From NCBI RefSeq assembly GCF_900089455.2, contig NZ_LT907988.1, forward strand, positions 1,550,001 through 1,614,000: 64,000 bases of DNA, in the 5' to 3' direction. Source of the stretch: Orrella dioscoreae. Its GTDB lineage: Bacteria > Pseudomonadota > Gammaproteobacteria > Burkholderiales > Burkholderiaceae_B. The notes beneath the pieces were generated by a model. That model worked only from the letters and a program-made list of their open reading frames with translations, was not told the DNA's origin and ran no database searches. A program made the translations under genes and the position numbers. Of the stretch, positions 18,440-27,919 are shown piece by piece (position 1 is the first letter of the stretch; each line of letters begins with the position of its first letter).

Positions 18440-19285
18440 CTACAGTATTTCCAGCGGCTGGCTGCGCGTGGGGGCGGGGAAGGCCGCGTCCAGCGTGCCC
18501 AGGTCTTCCGGGCTCAGCGTCAGGGTCAGGCTGGCCAGGTTGTCCCGCAGGCGGGCAAGGGATGCCGTCTTGGGAATCGAGATCACGCCGGGCAGGCGCA
18601 TCGTCCAGGCCAGCGCCACGGCGGCAGGCGTCACGCCATGGCGTTGCGCCACAGTGTTCAAGGCTGGCGAGTCCAGCAGCCGCCCCTGTTCCAGCGGCGA
18701 ATACGCCATGATCGCCACGCCGCGTTGGGCGCACCAGGGCTGGAGGTCGAATTCGATGCCGCGCCGGCCCAGGTTGTAGAGCACCTGGTTCACCTGCACC
18801 TGGCTGCCGCCCGGCACGCCCAGCAGTTCCTGCATGTCGTTCATGTCGAGGTTGCTGACGCCCCAGGCGCGGATCTTGCCCTCGCGCTGCAGCGCCTCCA
18901 TTGCCTCGACCGTGTCGCTCAGGCGATGGCGGCCGCGCCAGTGCAGCAGGTACAGATCCAGCGTATCGGTCTTCAGGCGCCGCAGGCTGTCCTCGCAGGC
19001 GGCCGCGGTGCCGTGGCGCGAGGCATGCTCGGGCAACACCTTGCTGACGAGAAAGACCTCGTCGCGGCGGCCGGCGATGGCCCGCCCCACGATTTCCTCG
19101 GCCCCGCCATCGGCGTACATCTCGGCCGTGTCGATCAGGGCCAGGCCCGCATCCAGCCCGGCTTGCAGGCTGCGGATTTCATCCTGCGCGCGGTCCGGCG
19201 ACTCTCCCATGAACCACGTTCCCTGGCCGAGCGCACACACGCTGCGGCCATCGGGCAGGACCACGGAAGCAGGGCTGACGGTCAT
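18440..19285 (-). CDS. Aldo/keto reductase
   Basis: NADPH-dependent oxidoreductase of the AKR superfamily; physiological substrate unknown. The 281-residue TIM-barrel protein has the catalytic tetrad in order: Asp in IDTAEMYADGG with its Tyr, Lys in EVFLVSKVLPEH, and His in LYLLHWRG. The C-terminal IPKTASLARLRDN segment is the cofactor phosphate-binding loop. ATG at 19285 is preceded on its strand by AGGAGA; a longer in-frame form starting at 19357 would add residues overlapping the upstream repeat. It is convergent with recO, with only 15 bases between the stop codons. Confidence 0.88.
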   Translation of the reverse strand: MTVSPASVVLPDGRSVCALGQGTWFMGESPDRAQDEIRSLQAGLDAGLALIDTAEMYADGGAEEIVGRAIAGRRDEVFLVSKVLPEHASRHGTAAACEDSLRRLKTDTLDLYLLHWRGRHRLSDTVEAMEALQREGKIRAWGVSNLDMNDMQELLGVPGGSQVQVNQVLYNLGRRGIEFDLQPWCAQRGVAIMAYSPLEQGRLLDSPALNTVAQRHGVTPAAVALAWTMRLPGVISIPKTASLARLRDNLASLTLTLSPEDLGTLDAAFPAPTRSQPLEIL

Positions 19286-19353
19286 GAGGGTCTCCTGGCG
19301 GGCATGGCAGATGACATCGACGATTCTAGCAATCCGAGGCATAAAAAAAGCCC

Positions 19354-19413
19354 CCACGCCGCGCCTTCGGCTTGCTGCCCCCCAGGGGGGCCGTTTTTGC
19401 CTTGGGGCGGCCC
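19354..19413. repeat. GC-rich intergenic repeat with CCCCCC-GGGGGG hairpin
   Basis: Between the aldo/keto reductase start and the next minus-strand gene lies a hairpin of CCCCCC against GGGGGG (around 19378-19390), flanked by the phrase GCCGTTTTTGCCTTGGGG (19390-19407). The phrase recurs with two changes on the opposite strand at 63694-63718, and a related C-run/G-run hairpin occurs at 54758-54840. This looks like a dispersed intergenic repeat. Confidence 0.5.
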
Positions 19414-19420
19414 GTCGGTC

Positions 19421-19445
19421 AAAAAAACCCGCCTTGCGGCGGGTT
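19421..19445 (-). terminator. Intrinsic terminator of the Bax-inhibitor-like gene
   Basis: On the minus strand AACCCGCC pairs with GGCGGGTT around a short GCAA-type loop, followed by a run of seven T (complement of 19421-19427). It lies about 50 bases after the stop codon at 19497. Confidence 0.8.
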
Positions 19446-19496
19446 CAGCTGCCCGGCAAGTGCGCACCGGGCAGGAGGGGTACTGTTGAGAACCGC

Positions 19497-20207
19497 TTAT
19501 TCGCGGTCGCCGCCGAAGATGCCCAGCAGCATCAGCAGGTTGGCGAAGACGTTGTAGACGCTCAGGTAGATGGACAGCGTGGCCGAAACGTAGTTGGTTT
19601 CTCCGCCGTTGATGACGCGCTGCATATCCACCAGTATGAAGGCCGAGAAGATGACGACCGCCAGCACCGACACGGTCAGCATGAGCGCGGGCAGTTGCAG
19701 GAAGATGTTGGCCAGCGCGGCGACCAGGATGACGACGGCGCCGATGAAGAGCCACTTCTGCATGCCCGACAGGTCACGCTTGATGGTGGAGGCCAGGGTG
19801 GCCATGCTGGCGAAGACCACTGCCGTGCCGCCGAAGGCCGTCATGATCAGTTGCGAGCCATTGGACATGCCGAGCACGAAGCCCAGCAGGCGCGACAGCA
19901 TGATGCCCATGAAGAACGTGAAGGCCAGCAGCAGCGCTACGCCAACCGAGCTGTCGCGATTGCGCTGGATCAGGTACATGAGGCCGAATGCGCCAGCCAG
20001 GAACAGGATGGTGCTGAGGCCGGGGCTCAGCGCCATGACCTGGTTCAGGCCGGTGTAGAGGCCCACGGCGGCGCCCAGCACCGTCGGGATCAGCGACAGG
20101 GCCAGCAGCCAGTAGGTGTTGCGCAACACGCGGTTGCGCACGACTTCGCCCGCAGCGCCGGTATAGGGGCCGGTGCGGGCCAGGGGCGATTGACGAAAAT
20201 CGTTCAT
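19497..20207 (-). CDS. Bax inhibitor-1 family membrane protein (YbhL/YccA type)
   Basis: A 236-residue integral membrane protein of the BI-1/YccA family. Members include YccA, which modulates FtsH proteolysis, and calcium-leak channels; the exact role here is unknown. About seven hydrophobic segments can be counted, beginning at residue 30 (WLLALSLIPTVLGAAVGLY), with a conserved stretch VFASMATLASTIKRDLSGM between segments and an acidic C-terminal end (GIFGGDRE). The 25-residue N-terminal tail contains the RTGPYTGAAGE pattern often seen in this family. ATG at 20207 follows GGAGG on its strand at a normal distance. A terminator lies downstream. Confidence 0.9.
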   Translation of the reverse strand: MNDFRQSPLARTGPYTGAAGEVVRNRVLRNTYWLLALSLIPTVLGAAVGLYTGLNQVMALSPGLSTILFLAGAFGLMYLIQRNRDSSVGVALLLAFTFFMGIMLSRLLGFVLGMSNGSQLIMTAFGGTAVVFASMATLASTIKRDLSGMQKWLFIGAVVILVAALANIFLQLPALMLTVSVLAVVIFSAFILVDMQRVINGGETNYVSATLSIYLSVYNVFANLLMLLGIFGGDRE

Positions 20208-20405
20208 GTTGGAGGCTCCTAGGCAAGCAAGGGATGTCGCAGCCGCTCGCGGGCACGCGGGACGCGCACCCATGGCGAAGCGCGACAGGCTTCAGACCGT
20301 CAGGATACCTTACAGTTCCCTGAAAATACAGGGAGAGGGCAATTTGCCCCAGGGGAAAGGGCTGGCCCGTGCAGGGCGGCAGGCCGAAGGGGCCTGTCGC
20401 AGGAC

Positions 20406-20783
20406 CTATTTCTTCCTGGCGTGCTGCGCGACGGCGGCGGCCACGAGGGCCGGCAGTTCGCGTTCCAGGCGGCGGCGCAGGCTATCGAGCGCCGCGTCCA
20501 CGGCGGGACGCAGCGCGCGTTCGATTTCCTGGCGGACCTGGGCGCGCCAGATGTCGTCGTCCTGGGTGTCGCCCGCGGACGCCGTTGCCGTGCCGGCGGC
20601 CGGGGGCAGGGGGGACGGCGCGGCCAGGGGGGCGGGAATGGCCGCGGCGGCTTCGCGCGCCAGGGCTTCCACCGTGGCGGTTTCCACGGACACCGGGCGG
20701 AAGGCGGCCGCCGTATCGGGGGCGGGCAGGTCGGACCTTTCGGTCAGGGTCGGGATATCGGGGTCGTTGCGGGGATCGTTCAC
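20406..20783 (-). CDS. Small conserved protein, DUF2486-like, unknown function
   Basis: A 125-residue protein with no recognised catalytic motif. The first 70 residues are rich in Pro, Ala and Thr and look disordered; the last 55 form an amphipathic, charged helix (IWRAQVRQEIERALRPAVDA and onward, ending in HARKK). The layout matches DUF2486 proteins that sit beside holC in Burkholderiales. It starts with GTG at 20783, 28 bases after the holC stop, so both are probably on one transcript with pepA. Whether it contacts the polymerase clamp-loader is unknown. Confidence 0.6.
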   Translation of the reverse strand: MNDPRNDPDIPTLTERSDLPAPDTAAAFRPVSVETATVEALAREAAAAIPAPLAAPSPLPPAAGTATASAGDTQDDDIWRAQVRQEIERALRPAVDAALDSLRRRLERELPALVAAAVAQHARKK

Positions 20784-20811
20784 GGCGCTCTCCAGGCGTG
20801 GGCAGGGCGCC

Positions 20812-21264
20812 TCAGGCGCCGCCTGCCGGTTTGCTCAGGTCGTGGGCATGCAGGTCGTGGCCGGCCTCTTGATAGGTGCGCCAGCGTTGGCGCGCGGTCT
20901 GGCGATCGGCAGGTTCGCCCGAGACGATCTCCAGCACCCGGGCGAACTGCGCATAGCCGGGCGGGCAATCGTCGTCTAGATTCATCAGCCAGGGCAGTTC
21001 GCCGCCTGCGTCGGCCACGGGCGCGGCGGGCGCCTGCGCAGTCAGTACGATGGGGCTGCTCGCGGCCAGCGGATCGTTGGCGAGGACATGGGGAAGGAAG
21101 GAGATGTCCTCGAACGTCCAGAGCAGTTTGTCGAAGGCCGCCAGCCGCGTCGCGTCGCTGCAGTAGACGACCAGGCGCTGGCCCGCGCGGTAGCGCTTGC
21201 CGGCAACCTGGCAGGCCATCGGCAGGCGGTCGGGCGCGCCGAAGGCGAAGTCGATGCGCGTCAC
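20812..21264 (-). CDS. holC: DNA polymerase III chi subunit (HolC)
   Basis: Clamp-loader accessory subunit that links DNA polymerase III to SSB. The 150-residue product matches E. coli HolC (147) in length and shows the conserved ACQVAGKRYRAGQRLVVYCS start, the LLWTFEDISFLPH motif and a C-terminal RWRTYQEAGHDL stretch in place of the usual R.RF..YR..G..L. The GTG start at 21264 gives TRIDFAFGAPDR, the normal N terminus; a longer frame reads back into pepA antisense repeats and is not supported. It follows pepA by 26 bases, as in most proteobacteria. Confidence 0.92.
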   Translation of the reverse strand: MTRIDFAFGAPDRLPMACQVAGKRYRAGQRLVVYCSDATRLAAFDKLLWTFEDISFLPHVLANDPLAASSPIVLTAQAPAAPVADAGGELPWLMNLDDDCPPGYAQFARVLEIVSGEPADRQTARQRWRTYQEAGHDLHAHDLSKPAGGA

Positions 21265-21290
21265 GGCGGACGCGGCCGGGCCTGGACCGC

Positions 21291-22820
21291 TCACGCCTTC
21301 TGCGCCTGCCCGAGCAGGTACTGCACCAGCAGGGGCACCGGACGGCCGGTGGCGCCCTTGTCCTTGCCGCCACGCCAGGCGGTGCCGGCGATGTCCAGGT
21401 GGGCCCAGGGATAGGCCTTGGTGAAGCGCGACAGGAAGCAGGCGGCGGTGACTGACCCTGCGGGGGGGCCGCCGATGTTGGCGATGTCGGCGAAGTTGGA
21501 CTTCAGCTGTTCCTGGTAGGCGTCGTCCATGGGCATGCGCCATGCCGTGTCGAGCGTGTCGCGGCCGGCGGCCAGCAGCGCGTCGGCCAGGGCATCGTCC
21601 TTGGAGAACAGGCCTGTGTTGACGTGGCCCAGGGCCACGACGCAGGCGCCGGTCAGGGTGGCGATGTCGATCACGGCGGCGGGCTTGAAGCGTTCGGCGT
21701 AGGTCAGTGCGTCGCACAGCACCAGACGGCCTTCGGCGTCGGTGTTCAGGATCTCGATGGTCTGGCCCGACATGCTGGTGACGACGTCGCCCGGCTTGTT
21801 GGCGCGGCCGCTGGGCATGTTCTCGCACGCGGGGATGAGGCCGATGACATCGTGCGCCAGTTCGATCTCGGCGACTGCGCGCAAGGTGCCCAGCACGCTG
21901 GCCGCGCCGCACATGTCGTACTTCATTTCGTCCATGGTGGCGGCGGGCTTGATCGAGATGCCGCCCGAATCGAAGGTGATGCCCTTGCCCACCAGCACGA
22001 TGGGCGCGCGCGCCTTGGCCTTGGACTTGGCCGCTGCCTTTGCCGATTCCTTCGCCGTGTACTTCAGCACGATGAAGCGCGGCGCTTCATCGGAGCCGCG
22101 CGCCACCGACAGGAACGAGCCCATCTTCAGCGCCTCGATCTGCTTGCGTTCGAGGATCTCGGCCTTGAGCGTGCCCTTGAATTCAGCGGCCAGGCTGCGT
22201 GCCGTGTCCGCCAGGTAGGCCGGGGTGCAGAGGTTGCCGGGCAGGTTGCCCAGCGTGCGGGCGAGGTCCATGCCGTTGGCGATGCCGCCGCCTTCGCGCA
22301 AGCCCGCCTGCGCCTGCGCGGTGTCCGCGCGCGCCACCGAGACGGCGAACTTCTTCAGCTTGGGACGCGCGGCCGGATCAGCCTTGCCGAACGTGCGGTC
22401 GTAGTGATACGTGGCCTGGCCGGCGGCGATGGCGGCATTGCGCGCGCGCACGCGCAGCGTCGCGCCTTCGCATTTGTTCGCGGCCAGCGTGGACACGGCA
22501 TCGGCCGCTTGCGCCTGCACGCAGGCGGCGGCGAAGGCGCGCTCGGCGGCGGCGTGCACGGCCGGGGCGTAGTCGTCTTCCTTGCCCAGGCCGACCAGCA
22601 CCACGCGTTGCGCGGTGACGCCGGGCAGGGCGCGCAGCACCAGCGTGGCGCCAGCCTTGCCGGAGAACTCGGCCTTCACGACGGCGCGCAATTGGCCTTC
22701 GCTGGCACGATCGATGATGTCGGCGGCGGGCGTCAGCACGCCATCTCCATAAACGCCAACGGCCAGTGCGGCCGTTTTGGTTTGGTGAAGGGAAGCGGTG
22801 GTGTGTGTGCTAAATTCCAT
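21291..22820 (-). CDS. pepA: Leucyl aminopeptidase (PepA, family M17)
   Basis: Cytoplasmic dimetal aminopeptidase releasing N-terminal residues; in enterics also a DNA-binding protein in Xer recombination. The 509-residue product carries the M17 signature NTDAEGRL and the metal and substrate residues in [16 protein letters not shown] and [10 protein letters not shown]. The N-terminal domain of about 170 residues is typical. It is divergent from lptF with 54 bases between the starts, and heads a pepA-holC-DUF2486-like unit. Confidence 0.97.
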   Translation of the reverse strand: MEFSTHTTASLHQTKTAALAVGVYGDGVLTPAADIIDRASEGQLRAVVKAEFSGKAGATLVLRALPGVTAQRVVLVGLGKEDDYAPAVHAAAERAFAAACVQAQAADAVSTLAANKCEGATLRVRARNAAIAAGQATYHYDRTFGKADPAARPKLKKFAVSVARADTAQAQAGLREGGGIANGMDLARTLGNLPGNLCTPAYLADTARSLAAEFKGTLKAEILERKQIEALKMGSFLSVARGSDEAPRFIVLKYTAKESAKAAAKSKAKARAPIVLVGKGITFDSGGISIKPAATMDEMKYDMCGAASVLGTLRAVAEIELAHDVIGLIPACENMPSGRANKPGDVVTSMSGQTIEILNTDAEGRLVLCDALTYAERFKPAAVIDIATLTGACVVALGHVNTGLFSKDDALADALLAAGRDTLDTAWRMPMDDAYQEQLKSNFADIANIGGPPAGSVTAACFLSRFTKAYPWAHLDIAGTAWRGGKDKGATGRPVPLLVQYLLGQAQKA

Positions 22821-22874
22821 GAGGGTTTCCCCGTGTGCGTCAGTGGATGCAACGATTATCCCGCATATTCTCCC

Positions 22875-24002
22875 ATGTCACTATTCAAACGCTCGGTCGC
22901 AGCGGAAATCTCCAGCCATGCAGGCGTCGTCTTCTCCACACTGGTGATCGTGTGGCTCAGCGTGCTGCTGGTTCGCCTTCTGGGCGAGGCGGCAGGCGGC
23001 ACCATCGGCGCCGACGTCGTGCTCGGCCTCGCCACGTTCTCCACCATCACCGCGCTGCCCACCATCCTGTCGGTGTCGCTCTTCATCGCGGTGCTCACCA
23101 CCGTCACGCGCAACTACCGCGAGTCCGAAATGGTCGTGTGGTTCGCCAGCGGCCTGTCGCTGGCTGATTGGCTGCGGCCCGTGCTGCGCCTGGCCATCCC
23201 CATCGCCATGCTCATCGCCGTGCTGACGCTGGCTGCATCGCCCTGGGCGTACCGGCAGATCGCCGAATACCGCGAGCGTTATGAACAGCGCTCGGACCTG
23301 TCCAAGGTCACCGCCGGCCAGTTCGCGGAGGCCAGCGGCGGCGAACGCGTGTTCTTCGCCGAAGAGCCCTCGATCGTGGGCGATGAGTTGGGCAGCGTGT
23401 TCGTGCGCGTGCAGGATCCCGAGTGGCTGACGGTCGTCACCGCCACCAACGCAAGGATCCAGAACGAAGCCAACGGCGACCGTTTCCTGGTGTTGGGCGC
23501 AGGCCATCGCTATGACCTGAAGCCGGGGTCCGCCGAGTTCCGCCTGGCCGACTTCCAGCGATATGGCGTGCGCCTGGAAAGCCGTGGCGAAGACCAGCTG
23601 GCCGAAGCCCGCGCGGCAGCGGAGCGCAGCAGCAAGGCGCGTCCCACGGGCCAACTGATCACGGACGACACCGACAGCTCGCGGGCCCAGATCATGTGGC
23701 GCATCGCCTTGCCCATCGCGGCCTTGAACCTGGCCTTGCTGGCCATTCCGCTGGGGGCGGTCAATCCGCGCCTGGGCCGCTCGGGCGACCTGTTGATCGC
23801 CGGCCTGGTGGCCTTGCTCTACATGAACCTCATCAACCTGTCGCGCGGCTGGATCAGCAGCGGGGCGGTCGGCTTCGGCGTCGGGGTCTGGGCGGTACAT
23901 GCCATCTTCGGCCTGCTGACGGCCTACCTGATGTATCGCCGCCTGCGCGTGAAGGCGCCGAAGGATGCCGGGCCGTCCGCGCCCGCGCCGGCCGCTGCCT
24001 GA
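22875..24002 (+). CDS. lptF: LPS export permease LptF
   Basis: Inner-membrane subunit of the LptB2FG transporter that extracts lipopolysaccharide. The 375-residue product has three membrane segments near the N terminus (first at about residues 15-35), a periplasmic beta-jellyroll domain at about 130-260, and three further segments at about 275-355 with the conserved [20 protein letters not shown] stretch. The ATG at 22875 gives the typical start SLFKRSV. The usual partner lptG would be expected downstream, but the next gene is a convergent regulator, so lptG must be elsewhere. Confidence 0.93.
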   Translation: MSLFKRSVAAEISSHAGVVFSTLVIVWLSVLLVRLLGEAAGGTIGADVVLGLATFSTITALPTILSVSLFIAVLTTVTRNYRESEMVVWFASGLSLADWLRPVLRLAIPIAMLIAVLTLAASPWAYRQIAEYRERYEQRSDLSKVTAGQFAEASGGERVFFAEEPSIVGDELGSVFVRVQDPEWLTVVTATNARIQNEANGDRFLVLGAGHRYDLKPGSAEFRLADFQRYGVRLESRGEDQLAEARAAAERSSKARPTGQLITDDTDSSRAQIMWRIALPIAALNLALLAIPLGAVNPRLGRSGDLLIAGLVALLYMNLINLSRGWISSGAVGFGVGVWAVHAIFGLLTAYLMYRRLRVKAPKDAGPSAPAPAAA

Positions 24003-24045
24003 GCGCCGCGGCCAACTGCCGCAATGCCTGGCGGCACGCCTGCCG

Positions 24046-24966
24046 TCAGGCGCCGCGCCGCAAGGGGCCGCCGCGGCCCTGCAGCAAGGTCTGGTTGGCC
24101 GTCACCGCCTGCCGCAGGAATTCCCACAACGCCGCCACGCGCTTGAGCCTGCGCGCGTCTTCGTGGCAATAGATCCAGAAGCTTCGCATGATCCGCACGT
24201 CGTCGGCCAATACCGGCGTCAGGCGGCTGTCCTGTGACGCGATGAAGCAGGGCAGCACGGCAAGCGCCTGGCCCTGCAACGCGGCGTGGTACTGCGCGAT
24301 GACGCTGGTGCTGCGAAGGACCACGTTGCTGCCCGGCAGCTCGTCCTCCAGGTAACGCAGCCGGTCGCTGAAGAGCAGTTCGTCCACGTAGCCGATGAAG
24401 GTGTGGTCGGCGAGGTCCGCGCGCCGCGTGATGGGCGCGTGCGCATGCAGATACGCGGGCGTGCCGTACAGGCGCAGGGTGTAGTCGCACAGCTTGCTGC
24501 ACACATAGGGACCGCGTTGCGGCCGTTCGATGGTGATGGCGAGGTCGGCTTCGCGCTTGGACAGGCTGACGAAGCGCGGCACGGGCAGGACGTCCAGCGT
24601 CACGTGCGGGTAGCGGCGATGGAAGTCCATCAGCAGCGGCGTCAGCACATAGGTGCCGAAACCCTCGGTGGCGCCCAGCCGGACGTGTCCAGAGATCGCC
24701 TCGCCGATGCCGGACAATTCCTCGCGCGCGGACTGCAGGGTGTTTTCCATCTGTTCGGCGCGCACGAACAGGCGCTGGCCGTCGGCCGTCAGCACGAAGC
24801 CCGCGCTGCGGGATTTCTCGAAGAGCACGGTGTCCAGACTGGCTTCCAGCGCCTTGACCCTGCGCGAGACCGTGGTGTGCTCCACCCCCAGGCGGCGGGC
24901 GGCCGCGCTGACGCGCTGGGTGCGGGCGACTTCGAGGAAATACCGCAAGCTGTCCCAGTCCGGCAT
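24046..24966 (-). CDS. LysR-type regulator divergent from the binding-protein/mmsA genes
   Basis: A 306-residue LysR-family transcription factor. The winged helix-turn-helix is at residues 5-60 (DSLRYFLEVARTQRVSAAAR, then TVSRRVKALEA); the periplasmic-binding-like effector domain follows from about residue 90. ATG at 24966 has AGGAGA on its strand. The gene is divergent from the substrate-binding protein gene at 25093, with a repeated TGTGCAT operator-like site in between, which suggests it regulates that gene and mmsA. Its effector is unknown; an amino acid or a valine-degradation intermediate would fit the neighbours. Confidence 0.9.
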   Translation of the reverse strand: MPDWDSLRYFLEVARTQRVSAAARRLGVEHTTVSRRVKALEASLDTVLFEKSRSAGFVLTADGQRLFVRAEQMENTLQSAREELSGIGEAISGHVRLGATEGFGTYVLTPLLMDFHRRYPHVTLDVLPVPRFVSLSKREADLAITIERPQRGPYVCSKLCDYTLRLYGTPAYLHAHAPITRRADLADHTFIGYVDELLFSDRLRYLEDELPGSNVVLRSTSVIAQYHAALQGQALAVLPCFIASQDSRLTPVLADDVRIMRSFWIYCHEDARRLKRVAALWEFLRQAVTANQTLLQGRGGPLRRGA

Positions 24967-24978
24967 GGCCGTCTCCTG

Positions 24979-25006
24979 TGTGCATGAATGCACAAGCAGT
25001 GTGCAT
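24979..25006. promoter_or_regulatory. Operator-like repeat in the LysR/binding-protein gap
   Basis: Three copies of one heptamer: TGTGCAT (24979-24985), its inverted copy ATGCACA (24988-24994) two bases on, and a direct copy TGTGCAT (25000-25006). The first and third copies start 21 bases apart, two helical turns. The array begins 13 bases before the LysR start codon, as expected for an autoregulatory LysR binding site. Confidence 0.6.
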
Positions 25007-25092
25007 TTCTAGTCTTGTTGGTTCATTTTCACACACCTACACTGGCCTGGCATTGCCCGCAGATGGCAAGCCCACACAACGAGGAGACAAGC

Positions 25093-26325
25093 ATGGCGAC
25101 GACACGTACACGCGGTCTGGGAACCGCGCTGCTTTGCCTGGGGTTGGGAATGGGAGGGGCTGCCGCCGCGGCCGACAAGCCGCCGATCAAGATCGGCATC
25201 CTGGGCGACATGTCCGGCACCTATGCCGGCATGGGCGGACCCGGTTCGGTGGCCGCCGCGCAACTGGCCATCGACGACTGCCTGAAGGCCGAATGCAAGG
25301 GCATGCAGATTTCGCTGGTGTCGGCCGATCACCAGAACAAGGCCGACGTGGGCGCGGCGCGCGCGCGCGAATGGTTCGACCGGGAAGGCGTCTCGGCGAT
25401 TGCCGACCTGACCAATTCCGCCGTGGCGATTGCCGTGCAGGGCATCGCCAAGGAAAAGAACCGGGTCGTGATGTTCTCGGGGCCGGCCACCACCGCGCTG
25501 ACCAACGCGCAGTGTTCGCCGGTGGGTTTTCACTGGATGTTCGACACCTATTCGCAGTCCGCCGGCGGCGCGCGCGCCACGGTCGAGACGGGCGGCAAAT
25601 CCTGGTATTTCGTGACGGTGGACTACGCCTTCGGTCATTCGCTGGAGGCCGACACCGCCAAGATGGTGCAGTCGCTGGGCGGCAAGGTGGTGGGCAGCGT
25701 GCGGCACCCCCTGAACGTCGCCGACTTCGCGTCCTTCATGCTGCAGGCGCAGGCGTCGAAAGCGCAGGTCGTGGCGCTGGCCAACGGCGGCCAGGACACG
25801 GTCAACGCGGTCAAGCAGGCGCGCGAGTTCGGCATCGTCGAAGGCGGGCAGCGCCTCGTGTCCCTGCTGATTTTCCTGTCCGACCTGCGCGCGCTGGGCC
25901 TGCCCAATGCGCAGGGCCTGTCCTACGTGGATGGCTTCTATTGGGACTTCGATGACGACGCACGGGCGTGGGCAGGCCGCTTCGAGAAGGCCTACAAGGG
26001 CCTGAAGCCCACGATGACGCATGCGGGCGTCTATTCCAGCGTGCTGCATTACCTGCGCGCGGCCGCCCAGACCGGCTCGACGCAGGGCGACGTGGTGGCC
26101 GAGGCCATGCGCAAGCTGCCGATCAAGGACCCGATCATGCGCAATGCATCGATCCGTCCGGACGGCCGCGTGATCCACGACATGTACCTGTACGAGGTCA
26201 AGAAGCCGGACGAGTCCAAGGGCGAGTGGGACTACTCGCGCCTGGTGGCGACGATCCCGGCGGAGCAGGCATTCCAGCCGCTTGCGCAATCGACCTGCCC
26301 GCTGGTGCAGCAGGCCAAACCCTGA
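25093..26325 (+). CDS. Periplasmic binding protein, branched-chain amino acid type
   Basis: Type I periplasmic ligand-binding protein (Leu/Ile/Val-binding family). The 410-residue product has a signal peptide (core [11 protein letters not shown], cleavage near AAAAA) and starts its mature domain with [20 protein letters not shown], the family N terminus; ligand-pocket segments include the [15 protein letters not shown] and [13 protein letters not shown] stretches. GAGGAG (25081-25086) supports the ATG at 25093. No permease or ATPase genes are nearby, so it either serves a transporter encoded elsewhere or acts as a sensor. mmsA follows 43 bases later, linking it to branched-chain or beta-alanine metabolism. 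Confidence 0.85.
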   Translation: MATTRTRGLGTALLCLGLGMGGAAAAADKPPIKIGILGDMSGTYAGMGGPGSVAAAQLAIDDCLKAECKGMQISLVSADHQNKADVGAARAREWFDREGVSAIADLTNSAVAIAVQGIAKEKNRVVMFSGPATTALTNAQCSPVGFHWMFDTYSQSAGGARATVETGGKSWYFVTVDYAFGHSLEADTAKMVQSLGGKVVGSVRHPLNVADFASFMLQAQASKAQVVALANGGQDTVNAVKQAREFGIVEGGQRLVSLLIFLSDLRALGLPNAQGLSYVDGFYWDFDDDARAWAGRFEKAYKGLKPTMTHAGVYSSVLHYLRAAAQTGSTQGDVVAEAMRKLPIKDPIMRNASIRPDGRVIHDMYLYEVKKPDESKGEWDYSRLVATIPAEQAFQPLAQSTCPLVQQAKP

Positions 26326-26368
26326 TTGCCTTCCCTGGTTTTCTTTATCGATCCTGGAGTCAAGACGC

Positions 26369-27865
26369 ATGAGCAAAGACATTCCCCGCCTGGCCCACCT
26401 GATCGGCGGCAAGCTGGTCGAGTCGACGTCGAAGGAGTGGCGCGACGTGGTGAATCCCGCGACGCAGGAGGTGGTGGCCCGCGTGCCTTTCGGCACGCGC
26501 GAAGAGCTGGACCAGGCCGTGGCCAATGCCCGCGAGGCCTATGCCACCTGGCGCAACACGGGGCAGGGCGCGCGCATGCGCGTCATGCTGAAGTTCCAGC
26601 AACTGCTGCGCGACAACACCGATAAGCTCGCCGAGATGATCACCCGCGAGCATGGCAAGACCTTGCCGGATGCGCAGGGCGAGGTGGGCCGCGGCCTGGA
26701 GGTGGTCGAGCACGCCTGCAGCATCGCCAGCCTGCAACTGGGCGAGTATGCCGAGAACGCGGCGGGCGGCATCGATGTCTATACGCTGGTCCAGCCGCTG
26801 GGGGTGTGCGCGGGCATCACCGCCTTCAACTTCCCCGTGATGCTGCCCTGCTTCATGTTCCCGATCGCCGTGTCCTGCGGCAACACCTTCGTGCTGAAGC
26901 CGTCCGAGCAGGACCCCACCGCCACCCTGTTCCTGGCGCAGCTGGCGCTGGAAGCGGGCCTGCCGCCGGGCGTGCTGAACGTGGTGCATGGCGGGCCGGA
27001 CATCGCCAACGGGCTGTGCGAGCACCCGGACGTCAAGGCCGTGTCCTTCATCGGCTCGACGCGCGTGGGCACCGAGATCTACCGGCGTGCCTCGGACGCG
27101 GGCAAGCGCTGCCAGGCCATGATGGGCGCGAAGAACCACTGCGTGATCCTGCCCGACGCCGATCGCGAAGTGGCCTTGAATCACCTGATCGGCGCGGCTT
27201 TCGGCGCGGCGGGCCAGCGCTGCATGGCGGCCTCGGTGGCGGTGTTCGTCGGCAAGTCGCGCGAGTGGCTGCCCGATTTCGTCGAGCGCTCGCGCAAGCT
27301 GAAGGTGAACACGGGCACCGACCGCAGCGCCGACCTGGGCCCGCTGGTATCGCCCGCCGCCAAGCAGCGCGTGGAGAGCCTGATCGCGGCCGGCGAGAAA
27401 GAGGGCGCGACGCTGCTGCTGGATGGCCGTGGCCTGACGGTCAAGGGCTATGAGCAGGGCAATTTCGTCGGCCCGACGGTGTTCGGCGGCGTGACGGCCA
27501 AGATGCGCATCTACCAGGAGGAGATCTTCGGGCCGGTGCTGTGCGTGGTGGAGGCCGAGACGCTGGAAGAGGCGGTGGCATTCATCAACGGCAATCCCAA
27601 CGGCAACGGCGTGGCGATCTTCACGCAGGACGGCGGCGCCGCGCGCTATTTCCAGAACAACATCGACGTGGGACAGGTGGGCATCAACATCCCCATTCCG
27701 GTGCCGGTGGCCTGGTTCAGCTTCACGGGGTCGCGCGGCTCCAAGCTGGGGGACCTGGGGCCCAACGGCAAGCAGGCCGTGCAGTTCTGGACCCAGACCA
27801 AGACCGTGACCGCGCGCTGGTCGGCGCATGGCTCGGGCGTGAACACCACGATCACGATGAAGTGA
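26369..27865 (+). CDS. mmsA: Methylmalonate-semialdehyde dehydrogenase (CoA-acylating)
   Basis: Oxidises methylmalonate semialdehyde to propionyl-CoA (and malonate semialdehyde to acetyl-CoA) with NAD and CoA in valine, beta-alanine or inositol breakdown. The 498-residue aldehyde dehydrogenase fold has the family-specific [15 protein letters not shown] stretch, the cofactor loop SFIGSTRVG, and the catalytic Cys in [10 protein letters not shown] (about residue 286). ATG at 26369 follows CTGGAGT. It lies downstream of the binding-protein gene and probably shares its transcript. An mmsB partner (3-hydroxyisobutyrate dehydrogenase) is not adjacent. Confidence 0.92.
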   Translation: MSKDIPRLAHLIGGKLVESTSKEWRDVVNPATQEVVARVPFGTREELDQAVANAREAYATWRNTGQGARMRVMLKFQQLLRDNTDKLAEMITREHGKTLPDAQGEVGRGLEVVEHACSIASLQLGEYAENAAGGIDVYTLVQPLGVCAGITAFNFPVMLPCFMFPIAVSCGNTFVLKPSEQDPTATLFLAQLALEAGLPPGVLNVVHGGPDIANGLCEHPDVKAVSFIGSTRVGTEIYRRASDAGKRCQAMMGAKNHCVILPDADREVALNHLIGAAFGAAGQRCMAASVAVFVGKSREWLPDFVERSRKLKVNTGTDRSADLGPLVSPAAKQRVESLIAAGEKEGATLLLDGRGLTVKGYEQGNFVGPTVFGGVTAKMRIYQEEIFGPVLCVVEAETLEEAVAFINGNPNGNGVAIFTQDGGAARYFQNNIDVGQVGINIPIPVPVAWFSFTGSRGSKLGDLGPNGKQAVQFWTQTKTVTARWSAHGSGVNTTITMK

Positions 27866-27919
27866 TGTCTGCGTGAGGAGGCCGGGGCCGCCAGCCGCGG
27901 CCCCGCGCCGTTTGGTAGC

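Noticed and set aside
24017-24036. TGCCGC/GCGGCA hairpin between lptF and the convergent LysR gene as a terminator
   Set aside because: Six base pairs and no T-run; not enough to call.
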